64,000 nt of DNA from Mangrovimicrobium sp048323675 (lineage in GTDB: Bacteria > Pseudomonadota > Gammaproteobacteria > Pseudomonadales > Halieaceae): positions 1-64,000 of the forward strand of contig NZ_JBLWFK010000004.1 in the NCBI RefSeq assembly GCF_048323675.1. Direction: 5' to 3'. The position numbers and the translations under genes are program-made. How positions within the stretch are numbered: the first letter of the stretch is position 1; each line of letters opens with the position of its first letter. Of the stretch, positions 43,021 to 51,801 are shown piece by piece. The notes under the pieces are model-generated. The model made no database searches, had not been told where the DNA came from, and saw nothing but the letters and a program-made list of their open reading frames with translations.

Positions 43021-45567
43021 TCAGTTGTCCTGCTGATACTGCTTCAGCCGTTTCTGGTAGGTGGGCGTGGAGACCCCCATGATCATGGCGCGCTCCGCGA
43101 CGCTGAGCCCCTCACACTCCTGCAGGACCAGCGCCAACAGCGTATCCTCGGCCAGTTGTTGCGGCGACTGTGCCAGCGGCGGCGTATCCATGATCCACTG
43201 GCGCACCAGCTTCCGGGTATCCTGCCACAACATGCTGCCATCGCGCTCCGCCTGCCGTTCGCGCACCCGCGGCAACCAGCGGCCGATATTGCGCGGCCGG
43301 GTGTGCAGGAACTCGGCCACAGCGCGCGCGTCATCGCCGAAGCGGGAGCAACTGGCCTCGACGATCTCGTCGTCGAGCCACAATCCCAGGGGACGCAGCA
43401 CGCCGGTGGCCAGCGACGTGGAGAGCGCCTCGCCCAGGGCCAGGCGCAGTTCGTCCTGGGAAGAGGGCACGTACTGGGGCTGCACCTTGCGCTTTTCCTG
43501 CAGCAGCTCGAGGAACGAGGGCTCGCGGCTGGCCGCGGCGCGGCCGTCCGGTGAAATACCGAGGTAGAGGCCGAGGTCCACCGGGGTCAGCCACTCCTTG
43601 TCGGTGCGGGTGAGCGCGTTGCAGATCAACTGGCGCATTTCGCTGATATTGCCCGGCCAGTCGTGCTCGCGCAGGGCGCGCTCCGCATCCGGCGTGAACC
43701 CGAGCATCCGCCGGTCGGTAGCGGCACTCTCCTGCTCCAGTATCTTGTGCGCCCAGCGCAATACGGCCCGGCGCCGCTCGCGCAGCGGCGGCACCAGGAT
43801 GGGAAAGCCGGCAAACACACCGGCCAGGCGCTCGTCCAGGTCGCCGCGTTTCAGCAGTACCGCCGGCTCCGCAGGCAACAGGGCGATAAAGCGGTTGGGA
43901 GCGATATATTTGCTGCCACCCTGGTCGTCGCTGACCGTGCGGGTCGCCAGGATGCGGCCCAGCCGGGCCTGCAGGTCGACATGCAGCATCTGCAGGGACT
44001 TGAACACCAGCGTGCGTCCCTGGCCCTGCTGCAACTCCGCGATGATGCGCGCCCAGGCCTCCGACCGGTTGCGAAAGCTGCTGCAGTCAACCGGGATAAA
44101 CTGGTTCGCCTCACCACCGGCTTCGTTGTGCACAATTCGCGCGACATACAGCTTCCCGGTACCCTGCTCGCCGATGACGGCCACCGGAATATCGACCCGC
44201 GAGAGAAACACCGCCTGGTCGATGGCGCCCTCCATGTTGTCCAGCACGTAGCCCTCAATACCCTTTTCCATTTCCCGCACGGGTATCGGGTGGTCGTCGG
44301 TTGCGGCTATCCGCAGGCTCGCGTGCAGGCGCGGACCGAGGAATTGTTGCGCCCCGGAACCGGGGCGGAAACCGGGCTCGGTGAGATGTTCATCCACCAG
44401 CAGGATCTGCCCCCAGACACGCTCGGCCTCGAGCAGGGGAAAAACGGCGAAGCCGGAATCCGCATAGGCCTGGCCCGGGTCCAGCGCCAGCTTCTCCAGC
44501 CGCCGCTGCGCGGCCTGCACGTCCCGGGGCGTTTTCCCGGGGCCGCTGACCCGCAGTTGCCCGGCGGCCCTGACTGCCGCCGCCAACACCTCGGGCGCGC
44601 CATCCGCCTGTAGCCGCAGGATCGCCACCGCCCGCAATCCGGGCTGGCTCAGGGTGTGCCGCAATACCGCCTCGGTGTATTCCGGGTCGCGCCTGAACGG
44701 CAGGTTGACCAGCGACTGCAGATAGCTGTGGGCGGTAGCGTCGATCACGCTGTCGCGAAAGGCGCCCGAGGCATTCAGGGAACGCGCCGCGAGGGCCTGG
44801 GGGTCCCAGGGGCTGGAGAAGCGGATGCGCTCCTCGCCGCCGGCCTGGGCCTGCAACAGGGCGGTATTGGCCGCCACCAGTGCCTCGAGGGCCGACTGCC
44901 CCTCCAGCCGCTGCGACAGGCCCACACAGGCCCGCGCGTACTGAGCGCCGCCGCCGCGCCCGCCCAGCCGCTGGTGCAGGTGGGACAGCAGGGCGCGACT
45001 GATATCCAGCGCCGCCTCCGGTTCGATGGCCCGCAGCACCACGGTGATTGTCGCCCCCTCCGGCAGGCCCAGCAGGTCCTCCTCGCGGAGTATCTGCTGC
45101 ATACCACTGCGCAGGTCCATCATCAGTCGCTCGGTCTCGGCGGCGCCCCAGGAGGGACTGAACTCCAGCAGGTGGACACCGAGGACCGCGATGATGTCCT
45201 GCTCGCGGATATTCGACTCCAGGTCGGGTTCCAGCGGCAGGGCCAGTTCGCGCAGGAACAGCAGCACGGCGCGCCGCCCCTGCCAGTCCTGGGGTACCAG
45301 CATGCCGCCGACCACGCAGTCGCGTTCGCCGTCCCGGCCAATAATGGTGGGTGGAATCGGGGTGGCCACTTCCGCCGCCAGGGCCTGGCTAATGACCGCG
45401 GTGCCGTCGGCGGGTATGCCCAGGGCGTCGCGCCAGTCACGCTCCAGCAGGCCTTCGCTGGCGGACAGGGGCAGGCTGCCGAAGCTGTCCACCACGGTCC
45501 CGCTGGCCCGATCGATGACGAGCAGGCAGGTGTCGATATCCCGGTAGTGTTGATCAAGGCTGTGCAC
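43021..45567 (-). CDS. degenerate sigma-54-activator-like AAA+ protein
   Basis: The protein has 848 residues. The N-terminal ~440 residues are of unknown fold, with one stretch that might be a decayed GGDEF domain. An AAA+ domain follows: Walker A-like GEQGTGKLYVARIVH (~465), FIPVDCSSF, then PPLRERRRAV and HDWPGNISEM, as in NtrC-type activators. The GAFTGA loop that contacts sigma-54 is absent, and the Walker B acidic pair reads Lys-Ser (TLVFKSLQML). A Fis-like helix-turn-helix ends the chain. It cannot act as a normal sigma-54 activator and may be a DNA-binding regulator or scaffold. It lies upstream of the pil-chp genes. Confidence 0.8.
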   Translation of the reverse strand: MHSLDQHYRDIDTCLLVIDRASGTVVDSFGSLPLSASEGLLERDWRDALGIPADGTAVISQALAAEVATPIPPTIIGRDGERDCVVGGMLVPQDWQGRRAVLLFLRELALPLEPDLESNIREQDIIAVLGVHLLEFSPSWGAAETERLMMDLRSGMQQILREEDLLGLPEGATITVVLRAIEPEAALDISRALLSHLHQRLGGRGGGAQYARACVGLSQRLEGQSALEALVAANTALLQAQAGGEERIRFSSPWDPQALAARSLNASGAFRDSVIDATAHSYLQSLVNLPFRRDPEYTEAVLRHTLSQPGLRAVAILRLQADGAPEVLAAAVRAAGQLRVSGPGKTPRDVQAAQRRLEKLALDPGQAYADSGFAVFPLLEAERVWGQILLVDEHLTEPGFRPGSGAQQFLGPRLHASLRIAATDDHPIPVREMEKGIEGYVLDNMEGAIDQAVFLSRVDIPVAVIGEQGTGKLYVARIVHNEAGGEANQFIPVDCSSFRNRSEAWARIIAELQQGQGRTLVFKSLQMLHVDLQARLGRILATRTVSDDQGGSKYIAPNRFIALLPAEPAVLLKRGDLDERLAGVFAGFPILVPPLRERRRAVLRWAHKILEQESAATDRRMLGFTPDAERALREHDWPGNISEMRQLICNALTRTDKEWLTPVDLGLYLGISPDGRAAASREPSFLELLQEKRKVQPQYVPSSQDELRLALGEALSTSLATGVLRPLGLWLDDEIVEASCSRFGDDARAVAEFLHTRPRNIGRWLPRVRERQAERDGSMLWQDTRKLVRQWIMDTPPLAQSPQQLAEDTLLALVLQECEGLSVAERAMIMGVSTPTYQKRLKQYQQDN

Positions 45568-45674
45568 GGCTGAAGTATAGGGACAAGCAGTGTCTCGCTG
45601 TAAAGCAAAGACTGGAGATTCCGGCAGTGCACCGTTTGCAGGTCGGTGCTATTCTCGGCACAGGAACCTGACCA

Positions 45675-45842
45675 ATGCACAGCATGTCGAAAAAGACCCT
45701 TTACTGGTGCCTGTTCGCAATTCTCCTGCTCGCGGTAGCGGTGATCCAGTTCATCCCCGCCGCAGGCGACCAGCCGCCCGGGGAGTCGCCTCCGCCGCCA
45801 CAGTCTCCGCCCACCGACCTCCCCTCCCCGGCGCGTGGATAG
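45675..45842 (+). CDS. small membrane protein with proline-rich tail
   Basis: The protein has 55 residues (a second Met at codon 4 is also possible). One membrane helix, YWCLFAILLLAVAVIQF, is followed by a Pro/Ser-rich tail (PPGESPPPPQSPPTDLP). Its TAG overlaps the GTG start of the cardiolipin synthase gene by 8 bases, which suggests translational coupling. The divergent activator-like gene starts about 107 bases to the left. No family is recognised. The overlap and hydrophobic helix support it, but only as a prediction. Confidence 0.6.
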   Translation: MHSMSKKTLYWCLFAILLLAVAVIQFIPAAGDQPPGESPPPPQSPPTDLPSPARG

Positions 45843-47274
45843 CACACTCCTCACCCAGCTGATCGCCATTGGCTTCGCACTGCTGTACGTGGCGGCGATT
45901 TTCTGCGCCATCGAGGCCATACTGCAGGCCCGCACGCCACAGGGCGCGGTGGCCTGGACCATGTCACTGATTACCCTGCCGGCGGTCAGTGTGCCGCTGT
46001 ACCTGGTATTCGGGCGCAGCCGCTTCGACGGCTACCAGGACAAGCGCGAGGAAGTCGAGCTGGAGTCACGCAATTTACTCCAGCGTGTCAGCGGCAGCGT
46101 CAGTGATCACCTGGTACCCCCGGGCGATGCTCCGCCGCTGTTCGCGAGCCTCGCCAACCTCGCGCGGATGCCCGCCACTACCGGCAATGCGGTGGAATTA
46201 CTGGTGGACGGGCAGCGCACCTTCGACAGCATCCTCGCCGGCCTGGCACAGGCCCGCAAGTACATCCTGTTCCAGTTCTACATCATTCGCGACGACGGGC
46301 TCGGCCGGGATCTCGGCCGTATCCTGGCCGACAAGGCCCGCGAAGGCCTCAAGGTCTACCTGCTCTACGATGAGATTGGCAGCCGCGCGTTCTCCAAATC
46401 CCGCCTGTTGCGGCAACTACAGATGAGCGGTGTCCACGTCGCACCGTTCAATACCACCCAGGGCCACCGCAACCGCTTCCAGCTCAACTTCCGCAATCAC
46501 CGCAAGGTCGTTGTGGTCGACGGCCAGACGGCCTGGGTGGGTGGCCACAATGTCGGTGACGAGTATCTGGGCAAGGACCCGCGCATCGGCCACTGGCGCG
46601 ACACCCACCTGAAACTGAGCGGTCCCGGCGTTCTCGGCACCGAGCTGGCTTTCGCCACCGACTGGTTATGGGCAACCCGCAATCACCTGGAAATCGACTG
46701 GGATTTCAACGTCCAGGCGCAGGGCAATTGCGAAGTACTGGTTTTTCCCTCCGATCCGGCGAGCGAGTACGAGGAAGCGGCGCTGATGTTCCTGCAGATA
46801 CTGGTGGCCGCGAAACGCCGTATCTGGATAACCACCCCCTATTTCGTACCCGACCGCGGCATCGTCGCCGCCCTGCAACTGGCGGCCCTCAACGGTGTGG
46901 ACGTGCGAGTGCTGCTGCCGGATGAACCCGACGGCCCCATCGTGGGGCTGGCAAACTGGTCCTTCACCCGGGAGCTGCTGCCCGCCGGGGTAAAGATCTA
47001 TCGCTACCGGGGGGGATTCCTGCACCAGAAGGTCGTGCTGATGGACGACCAGCTCGCCGCAGTGGGCACCGCCAATTTTGACAACCGCTCATTTCGGCTG
47101 AATTTTGAAATCACCCTGCTGGTCCACGACAAGCATCTGGTCGGGGAAGTGGAAGAGATGCTGGAGGCGGATTTCAAGCACGCCCGGGAAGTGGGTCCGG
47201 CGGACTTCAGTCACCGCTCGATCTGGTTCACCCTCGGCATGGCCGCCGCCCGCCTGCTCGCGCCGGTACTCTAG
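45835..47274 (+). CDS. cls: cardiolipin synthase
   Basis: The protein has 479 residues from GTG 45835. Two N-terminal membrane helices (~8-28 and ~38-58) precede two phospholipase D domains, each with an HKD motif: His222 in HRKVVVVDG and His397 in HQKVVLMDD. This is the ClsA-type layout that condenses two phosphatidylglycerols at the inner membrane. Its start lies inside the end of the small-protein gene. Confidence 0.96.
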   Translation: MDSTLLTQLIAIGFALLYVAAIFCAIEAILQARTPQGAVAWTMSLITLPAVSVPLYLVFGRSRFDGYQDKREEVELESRNLLQRVSGSVSDHLVPPGDAPPLFASLANLARMPATTGNAVELLVDGQRTFDSILAGLAQARKYILFQFYIIRDDGLGRDLGRILADKAREGLKVYLLYDEIGSRAFSKSRLLRQLQMSGVHVAPFNTTQGHRNRFQLNFRNHRKVVVVDGQTAWVGGHNVGDEYLGKDPRIGHWRDTHLKLSGPGVLGTELAFATDWLWATRNHLEIDWDFNVQAQGNCEVLVFPSDPASEYEEAALMFLQILVAAKRRIWITTPYFVPDRGIVAALQLAALNGVDVRVLLPDEPDGPIVGLANWSFTRELLPAGVKIYRYRGGFLHQKVVLMDDQLAAVGTANFDNRSFRLNFEITLLVHDKHLVGEVEEMLEADFKHAREVGPADFSHRSIWFTLGMAAARLLAPVL

Positions 47275-47289
47275 ACCGGCGTCGCGCGC

Positions 47290-48636
47290 CTAGGTAATGC
47301 CCATCAAAAAGATCAGCAACAGCGCCGGTGGCACGACGAAACGCACCAGGGTACGCCACAGGGCAAAGCCCCCGGGACCGAGGGTTTTCAGCTCATCGCG
47401 ACTGTCATCGCGATGCATTACCCAGCCGGCGAACAACGCGATCAACAGCCCGCCCAGCGGCAACAGCACCAGGTTGGAAAAGTCCTCCAGCAGGGCGTTG
47501 AAGTTGCGTCCGCCAACAGACAGTTCGCCGATGACGTTGTAGGACATCAGGCTGAGCACGCTGAGCAGCGCGATCGAGGACACCACGACCAGCGAGCTGT
47601 TGCGGCGGGCCATGCCGAATCGTTCCTCCACCCAGGCGTTGACGGTTTCTACCAGGCCCACCATCGAGGTAATCCCGGCGACGGACAGGATCACGAAGAA
47701 GACGACCGCGAACAGGTGCCCGCCCGGCATCTGGGCAAAGGCGACCGGCAGGGTCTGGAAGATCAGGCCGGGACCCGCGGCGGGATCGAGACCGAATTTG
47801 AACACTGCGGGAAATATCACCAGCCCCGCCAGCAAGGCGACGAAGGTGTCGGCAAGGACCACGATCAGCGCGGAACGGGCGATGGAGATGTCCTGGGGCA
47901 GGTAGGAACCGTAGGTCATCATCCCGCCCATGGCGACGCTGATGGAAAAGAAGGCCTGGCCAATGGCGGCGAGCACACTCTCCCAGCCGAGCTTGCTGAA
48001 ATCGGGTGTGAACAACCAGCGTACCGCGTCGCCGAAACCGCCGGCGAAGTAATTGTAGACAGCAAGGCCCAGGAGCAGCAGCAACATGACCGGCATCATC
48101 ACGCTCACTGCCCGCTCGATCCCCTTTTGCACGCCCGCGTGAATGATCACCCCGGTAATCGCCAACCCTACCAGGGTCCAGAACAGCATACCGGGGTTGT
48201 CCTGCAGGACGGCGCCGAAGGTGGCCTCGGCGGTGACGACATCCATCCCGGCGAAACCGGTCACCAGAGCCTTGAACAGGTACCAGAGGACCCAGCCGAC
48301 CACCACGGCATAGACGATTTCAATGGTATAGGCAGCCAGCAAGCCCATCCCGCCGATGACCTTCCAGTTGCGGGAGCGCTGGGTGCGCGCGGCGACATTG
48401 GCGACCGCGGTGGGCGGGCTGGCCTGGCCGCGGCGCCCGATCATCAGCTCGGCCATCAGTACCGGCAGGCCGATGGCGAAGGCGCAGGCCAGGTAGACGA
48501 GAACGAAGGCGGCGCCGCCGTTCTCTCCGGTGATGTAGGGAAAACGCCAGATGTTGCCCAGCCCGACGGCGAAGCCGACCGAGGCCATGATGAATGCGAA
48601 TCGCGAGGACCAGTGCTCCCCAACCGCTGCTACCAT
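47290..48636 (-). CDS. sodium-dependent amino acid transporter (NSS/SNF family)
   Basis: The protein has 448 residues with about 11-12 membrane helices. The family signature in helix 1, GFAVGLGNIWRFPYITGENGG, supplies the unwound segment for sodium and substrate, as in LeuT. The bacterial 11-helix MhsT-like branch is likely, and the substrate is presumably a neutral or aromatic amino acid. It lies 62 bases downstream of an Xaa-Pro aminopeptidase on the same strand, so peptide breakdown and amino acid uptake may be coupled. Confidence 0.94.
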   Translation of the reverse strand: MVAAVGEHWSSRFAFIMASVGFAVGLGNIWRFPYITGENGGAAFVLVYLACAFAIGLPVLMAELMIGRRGQASPPTAVANVAARTQRSRNWKVIGGMGLLAAYTIEIVYAVVVGWVLWYLFKALVTGFAGMDVVTAEATFGAVLQDNPGMLFWTLVGLAITGVIIHAGVQKGIERAVSVMMPVMLLLLLGLAVYNYFAGGFGDAVRWLFTPDFSKLGWESVLAAIGQAFFSISVAMGGMMTYGSYLPQDISIARSALIVVLADTFVALLAGLVIFPAVFKFGLDPAAGPGLIFQTLPVAFAQMPGGHLFAVVFFVILSVAGITSMVGLVETVNAWVEERFGMARRNSSLVVVSSIALLSVLSLMSYNVIGELSVGGRNFNALLEDFSNLVLLPLGGLLIALFAGWVMHRDDSRDELKTLGPGGFALWRTLVRFVVPPALLLIFLMGIT

Positions 48637-48698
48637 GCGCCGCTCTCCCCCTGAGTGTTGGCAGGCCCTGTATGATTATTGCGGGCTTTGCACGCAGT

Positions 48699-50480
48699 CT
48701 ACAGGGGCTGTGTGGCCTGTTCCAGCCACGCGCGGTCCGCGCCCTGCAGCAGCGGGCCAATGGTGTCCCGCACCCGGGCGTGATAGCGGTTGAGCCAGGC
48801 GACTTCGTCGCCGCTCAGGAGGGACTCTGCCAGCAGGCGCCGGTCGAAGGGCACCAGGGTCAGCACCTCGAATCCGTAGACCGGGGTCTCCCCCACGGTG
48901 TCGCATTCGCGCACCACCACCAGGTTCTCGCAGCGGATGCCGAATTCGCCGTCGCGGTAGTAACCGGGCTCGTTGCTGACGATCATGCCGGGCGCCAGCG
49001 CGGTCGGGTTCCAGGCCCGGGCAATGCGCTGCGGCCCCTCGTGCACGCTGAGAAACGCGCCGACGCCGTGCCCGGTACCGTGGGCAAAGTCGTAACCGTG
49101 CTGCCACAGGAACTGCCTGGCCAGCGCATCGAGGTGGGTACCTGAAGTACCCGCGGGAAAGCGCGCCTGGTCGAGGGCGATATGCCCCTTCAGCACCAGC
49201 GTGAACAGCCGGCGCACTTCCTCTGCGGGATTGCCGATGGCCACCGTGCGGGTGATGTCCGTGGTGCCGTCGGTGTACTGGCCGCCGCTATCCACCAGGT
49301 ACACCGAATCCATCACCAGGCGTCCCGGCGACTCCGCGTTGCGGTGGTTGTAGTGGCACATCGCGGCGTTGCCCCCGGCCGCCGAGATGGTGTCGAAGGA
49401 AGGGCCGTGGTAGTGGTCGTTGGCGGCGCGCAGCGCACCCAGCTGCGCCGCGAGGGTGTCCTCGTCGTGCAGGCGTCCGGCGGCGACCTCCGCGTCCAGC
49501 CAGGCGAGAAAGCGTACCTCTGCAACCGCATCCCGGCGGTGGGCCTCGCGCGCACCCTGCACTTCAACAGCGTTTTTACAGGCCTTGGGCAGCAGCACCG
49601 GGTCGGTGCGCGGCACCAGGTGTGCGCCGGCCCGCTGCAATTCCAGTTGGGTCCAGGCATTGGCGCTGTCTGGGTCCGCGAGCACGCGCTTGCCGGCGAG
49701 CCCGGCAAACCGCGACAGCGCTTGCGATTCGGGCAGCACCTGCACGCCCTCTCCCACGTGGGCACTGAAACCCTGCGGAATCCGCGCCGGGTCGACAAAC
49801 AGGTCGACTGCGCCGCTGGCGTAGAGCAGGGCGAAGGACTGCAATACCGGCAGGCAGGGTATATCCGTGCCGCGCACATTGAGCAGCCAGCTGACCGAGT
49901 CGGGGGCGAAAATCAGTGCCGCATCGGCGCCGGCGTTCACCAGGCTGCGGGCGATTTCCCCGCGTTTCTGCTCGCTGGAGGCACCGGTAAAGCGCGTATC
50001 GAGCAGCAGGGCGGGGGCAACCTGCGCGGCGGGCCGCTCGTGCCAGCAGCGGTCGACCAGGTTGTCCGTATCGGCCACCAGTTGCTGGTCCGCCGCCTCC
50101 AGGGTCTGCGTCGCGGCGCGGAACCAGGCCAGCGTATGCAGGCGCGGGTCACAGGCAACCCGTGCCCCCGGGGAAAGTTCGCCGGACAGCCACTGCACGT
50201 GGGGCTGGTTGACCAGGTCGAGGATCCCGAACAGCGCGCCGTCCACTTCCCGGCGCACCTGCACGGTGTAGCGCCCGTCGACGAAGATGGCCGCCGAATC
50301 GGCCAGCACAATGACCACCCCCGCGGAACCGGTAAAACCGGAGACCCAGTGCATGCGCTCATTGTGCGCGGGCAGGTACTCGCCGAGATACTCGTCGGCG
50401 CGCGGTACGATCAGGGCAGCATAGTCGCGCTCGCGCATCAGGGTGCGCAGGGCGGCGAGACGGTCGGCAATCGGGGACAT
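48699..50480 (-). CDS. Xaa-Pro aminopeptidase (M24B family)
   Basis: The protein has 593 residues, the long form with two creatinase-like N-terminal domains and a C-terminal pita-bread domain. Metal ligands are visible: the Asp pair in YLVDSGGQYTDGTTD, His in HGTGHGVGAFL, and Glu in SNEPGYY and CENLVVV. It removes the N-terminal residue from peptides with proline second. It has no signal peptide, so it is cytoplasmic. A terminator for the secretion operon lies just upstream. Confidence 0.95.
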   Translation of the reverse strand: MSPIADRLAALRTLMRERDYAALIVPRADEYLGEYLPAHNERMHWVSGFTGSAGVVIVLADSAAIFVDGRYTVQVRREVDGALFGILDLVNQPHVQWLSGELSPGARVACDPRLHTLAWFRAATQTLEAADQQLVADTDNLVDRCWHERPAAQVAPALLLDTRFTGASSEQKRGEIARSLVNAGADAALIFAPDSVSWLLNVRGTDIPCLPVLQSFALLYASGAVDLFVDPARIPQGFSAHVGEGVQVLPESQALSRFAGLAGKRVLADPDSANAWTQLELQRAGAHLVPRTDPVLLPKACKNAVEVQGAREAHRRDAVAEVRFLAWLDAEVAAGRLHDEDTLAAQLGALRAANDHYHGPSFDTISAAGGNAAMCHYNHRNAESPGRLVMDSVYLVDSGGQYTDGTTDITRTVAIGNPAEEVRRLFTLVLKGHIALDQARFPAGTSGTHLDALARQFLWQHGYDFAHGTGHGVGAFLSVHEGPQRIARAWNPTALAPGMIVSNEPGYYRDGEFGIRCENLVVVRECDTVGETPVYGFEVLTLVPFDRRLLAESLLSGDEVAWLNRYHARVRDTIGPLLQGADRAWLEQATQPL

Positions 50481-50503
50481 GGCAGTTCCGGTGAGGGTTG
50501 GGC

Positions 50504-50531
50504 AAAAAAGCGCATTTTAGCGGAAATGCGC
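50504..50531 (-). terminator. Rho-independent terminator of the gsp operon
   Basis: On the minus strand GCGCATTT (50531-50524) pairs with AAATGCGC (50517-50510) around a six-base loop and is followed by six T (50509-50504). It lies 39 bases past the gspN stop and before the aminopeptidase start. A second GC hairpin is present at 50534-50567. Confidence 0.85.
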
Positions 50532-50569
50532 CCCGCCGGCTCGCCCCTGTGGGGTTAGCGGGCCGGCGA

Positions 50570-51328
50570 TCAGTCGGTCGCCGGCAGGGCCCCGTTGAAT
50601 TGCAGGCGGAAGCCATCACCTTCCGGCGCCGCCATCAACTGCAGTGCCTGGCGCAACTGGGGATCGTCGATGCCGGGGCCCTGCAGGGTGATATCCACGC
50701 CGTACTCGCCGGCCCGCCAGCGCAGCGCACCCTCGGCCTGGACATCGCCGGACAGTGTCAGCACGGCCCCGGTTATCGTGGCGTTGTCCAGGGTCTGGAG
50801 GTCCGCCGCATAACTGCCCAGCGGACGCATACCCTGGGGGGATTGCCAGCCGGCACCCTGCCAGACCAGCCTGCCGGTCGCCGTCTGCGGCATCCCGTCG
50901 CGCAGGACCAGCGCCTCGATTTGCAGCGCAATTTCGCCCTCCAGCCGCACCGGCAGGAACCTGCCAAGGACGGCGGCATCAAAACGCCCCTCTGCGTCGT
51001 CGATATGGAGGTTGCCTGCCAGGGTGCGTCGCAGCTCGCCGCTGAACTGTTGACCACCCCAGGCGGAGTCAATGACGACGGCAGGCGAGAGCAGCAACAG
51101 CGACAGGGGTTTCATGTGCCACTGCAGGTGTCCCAGGTGCAGGTAGCCCGCATCGGTGGCGATCATCGCCCGGCTCGCCGCGCCCCGCCAGAGGGTGCCC
51201 GTGAGGCCCTGCAGCACGACCTGGTCCGGGGGCAGGAATAGTGAGAACAGCCTTGCCGGCGCACTGGCCAGCAACACGACCAACAACAGCAGGCCCGCCA
51301 GCCCGGCGGGTATCAGGCGGGCGCGCAT
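50570..51328 (-). CDS. gspN: type II secretion system protein N
   Basis: The protein has 252 residues. An N-terminal membrane anchor (~8-28, AGLAGLLLLVVLLASAPARLF cut by turns) precedes a beta-rich periplasmic domain with VVLQGLTGTLWRGAA, typical of T2SS N. It is an accessory inner-membrane component, absent from some systems. It ends the operon, and its start overlaps the gspM stop. Confidence 0.92.
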   Translation of the reverse strand: MRARLIPAGLAGLLLLVVLLASAPARLFSLFLPPDQVVLQGLTGTLWRGAASRAMIATDAGYLHLGHLQWHMKPLSLLLLSPAVVIDSAWGGQQFSGELRRTLAGNLHIDDAEGRFDAAVLGRFLPVRLEGEIALQIEALVLRDGMPQTATGRLVWQGAGWQSPQGMRPLGSYAADLQTLDNATITGAVLTLSGDVQAEGALRWRAGEYGVDITLQGPGIDDPQLRQALQLMAAPEGDGFRLQFNGALPATD

Positions 51329-51801
51329 CAGCCCGGGGGTCCCAGTCTTACCGTGGCATTGACCTGGCCGTCACCACCGCCCTGGGTGATGGAGACCTCC
51401 TGCACCACGATATTTTCCCGGTATTCCAGCTGGTACAGCCAGCCGGCGAGGGCGTCGAAACTGACGTCCTCGAGTCGCACCTGGACTTCGCCGCGACTGT
51501 TGGGCTGCAGGCGGGCCACCGCGAGCCCCTGTTCGGCGGTGGAGCTGTTGACCAGGCTGGTCAGGTTGCGCGGGGCGTCGCTGCGGGCGCCGCTCTCGCG
51601 CAGGGCGAGAATCTGCGACACCATGACATCCACCCGCTGCAGGGAGTCCGCAACCGCGGAGTTGCGCTGGGCCATTTCCTCCCGCGCGGTCCCCAGGGGT
51701 CGCACCGCCAGCAGGTACACGAGGTATAAACCCAGCGCCAGGCCGAGTACCAGCAGGCTGAGCTGCTCGCGCTGGGTCAGGCCGGAGAACCACTGTTTCA
51801 T
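51328..51801 (-). CDS. gspM: type II secretion system protein M
   Basis: The protein has 157 residues. A short cytoplasmic start (WFSGLTQREQLSLLVLGLAL), one membrane helix at ~14-32, then a ferredoxin-like periplasmic domain. It pairs with GspL in the inner-membrane platform. Its ATG overlaps the gspL stop by 4 bases, the expected coupling. Confidence 0.93.
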   Translation of the reverse strand: MKQWFSGLTQREQLSLLVLGLALGLYLVYLLAVRPLGTAREEMAQRNSAVADSLQRVDVMVSQILALRESGARSDAPRNLTSLVNSSTAEQGLAVARLQPNSRGEVQVRLEDVSFDALAGWLYQLEYRENIVVQEVSITQGGGDGQVNATVRLGPPG

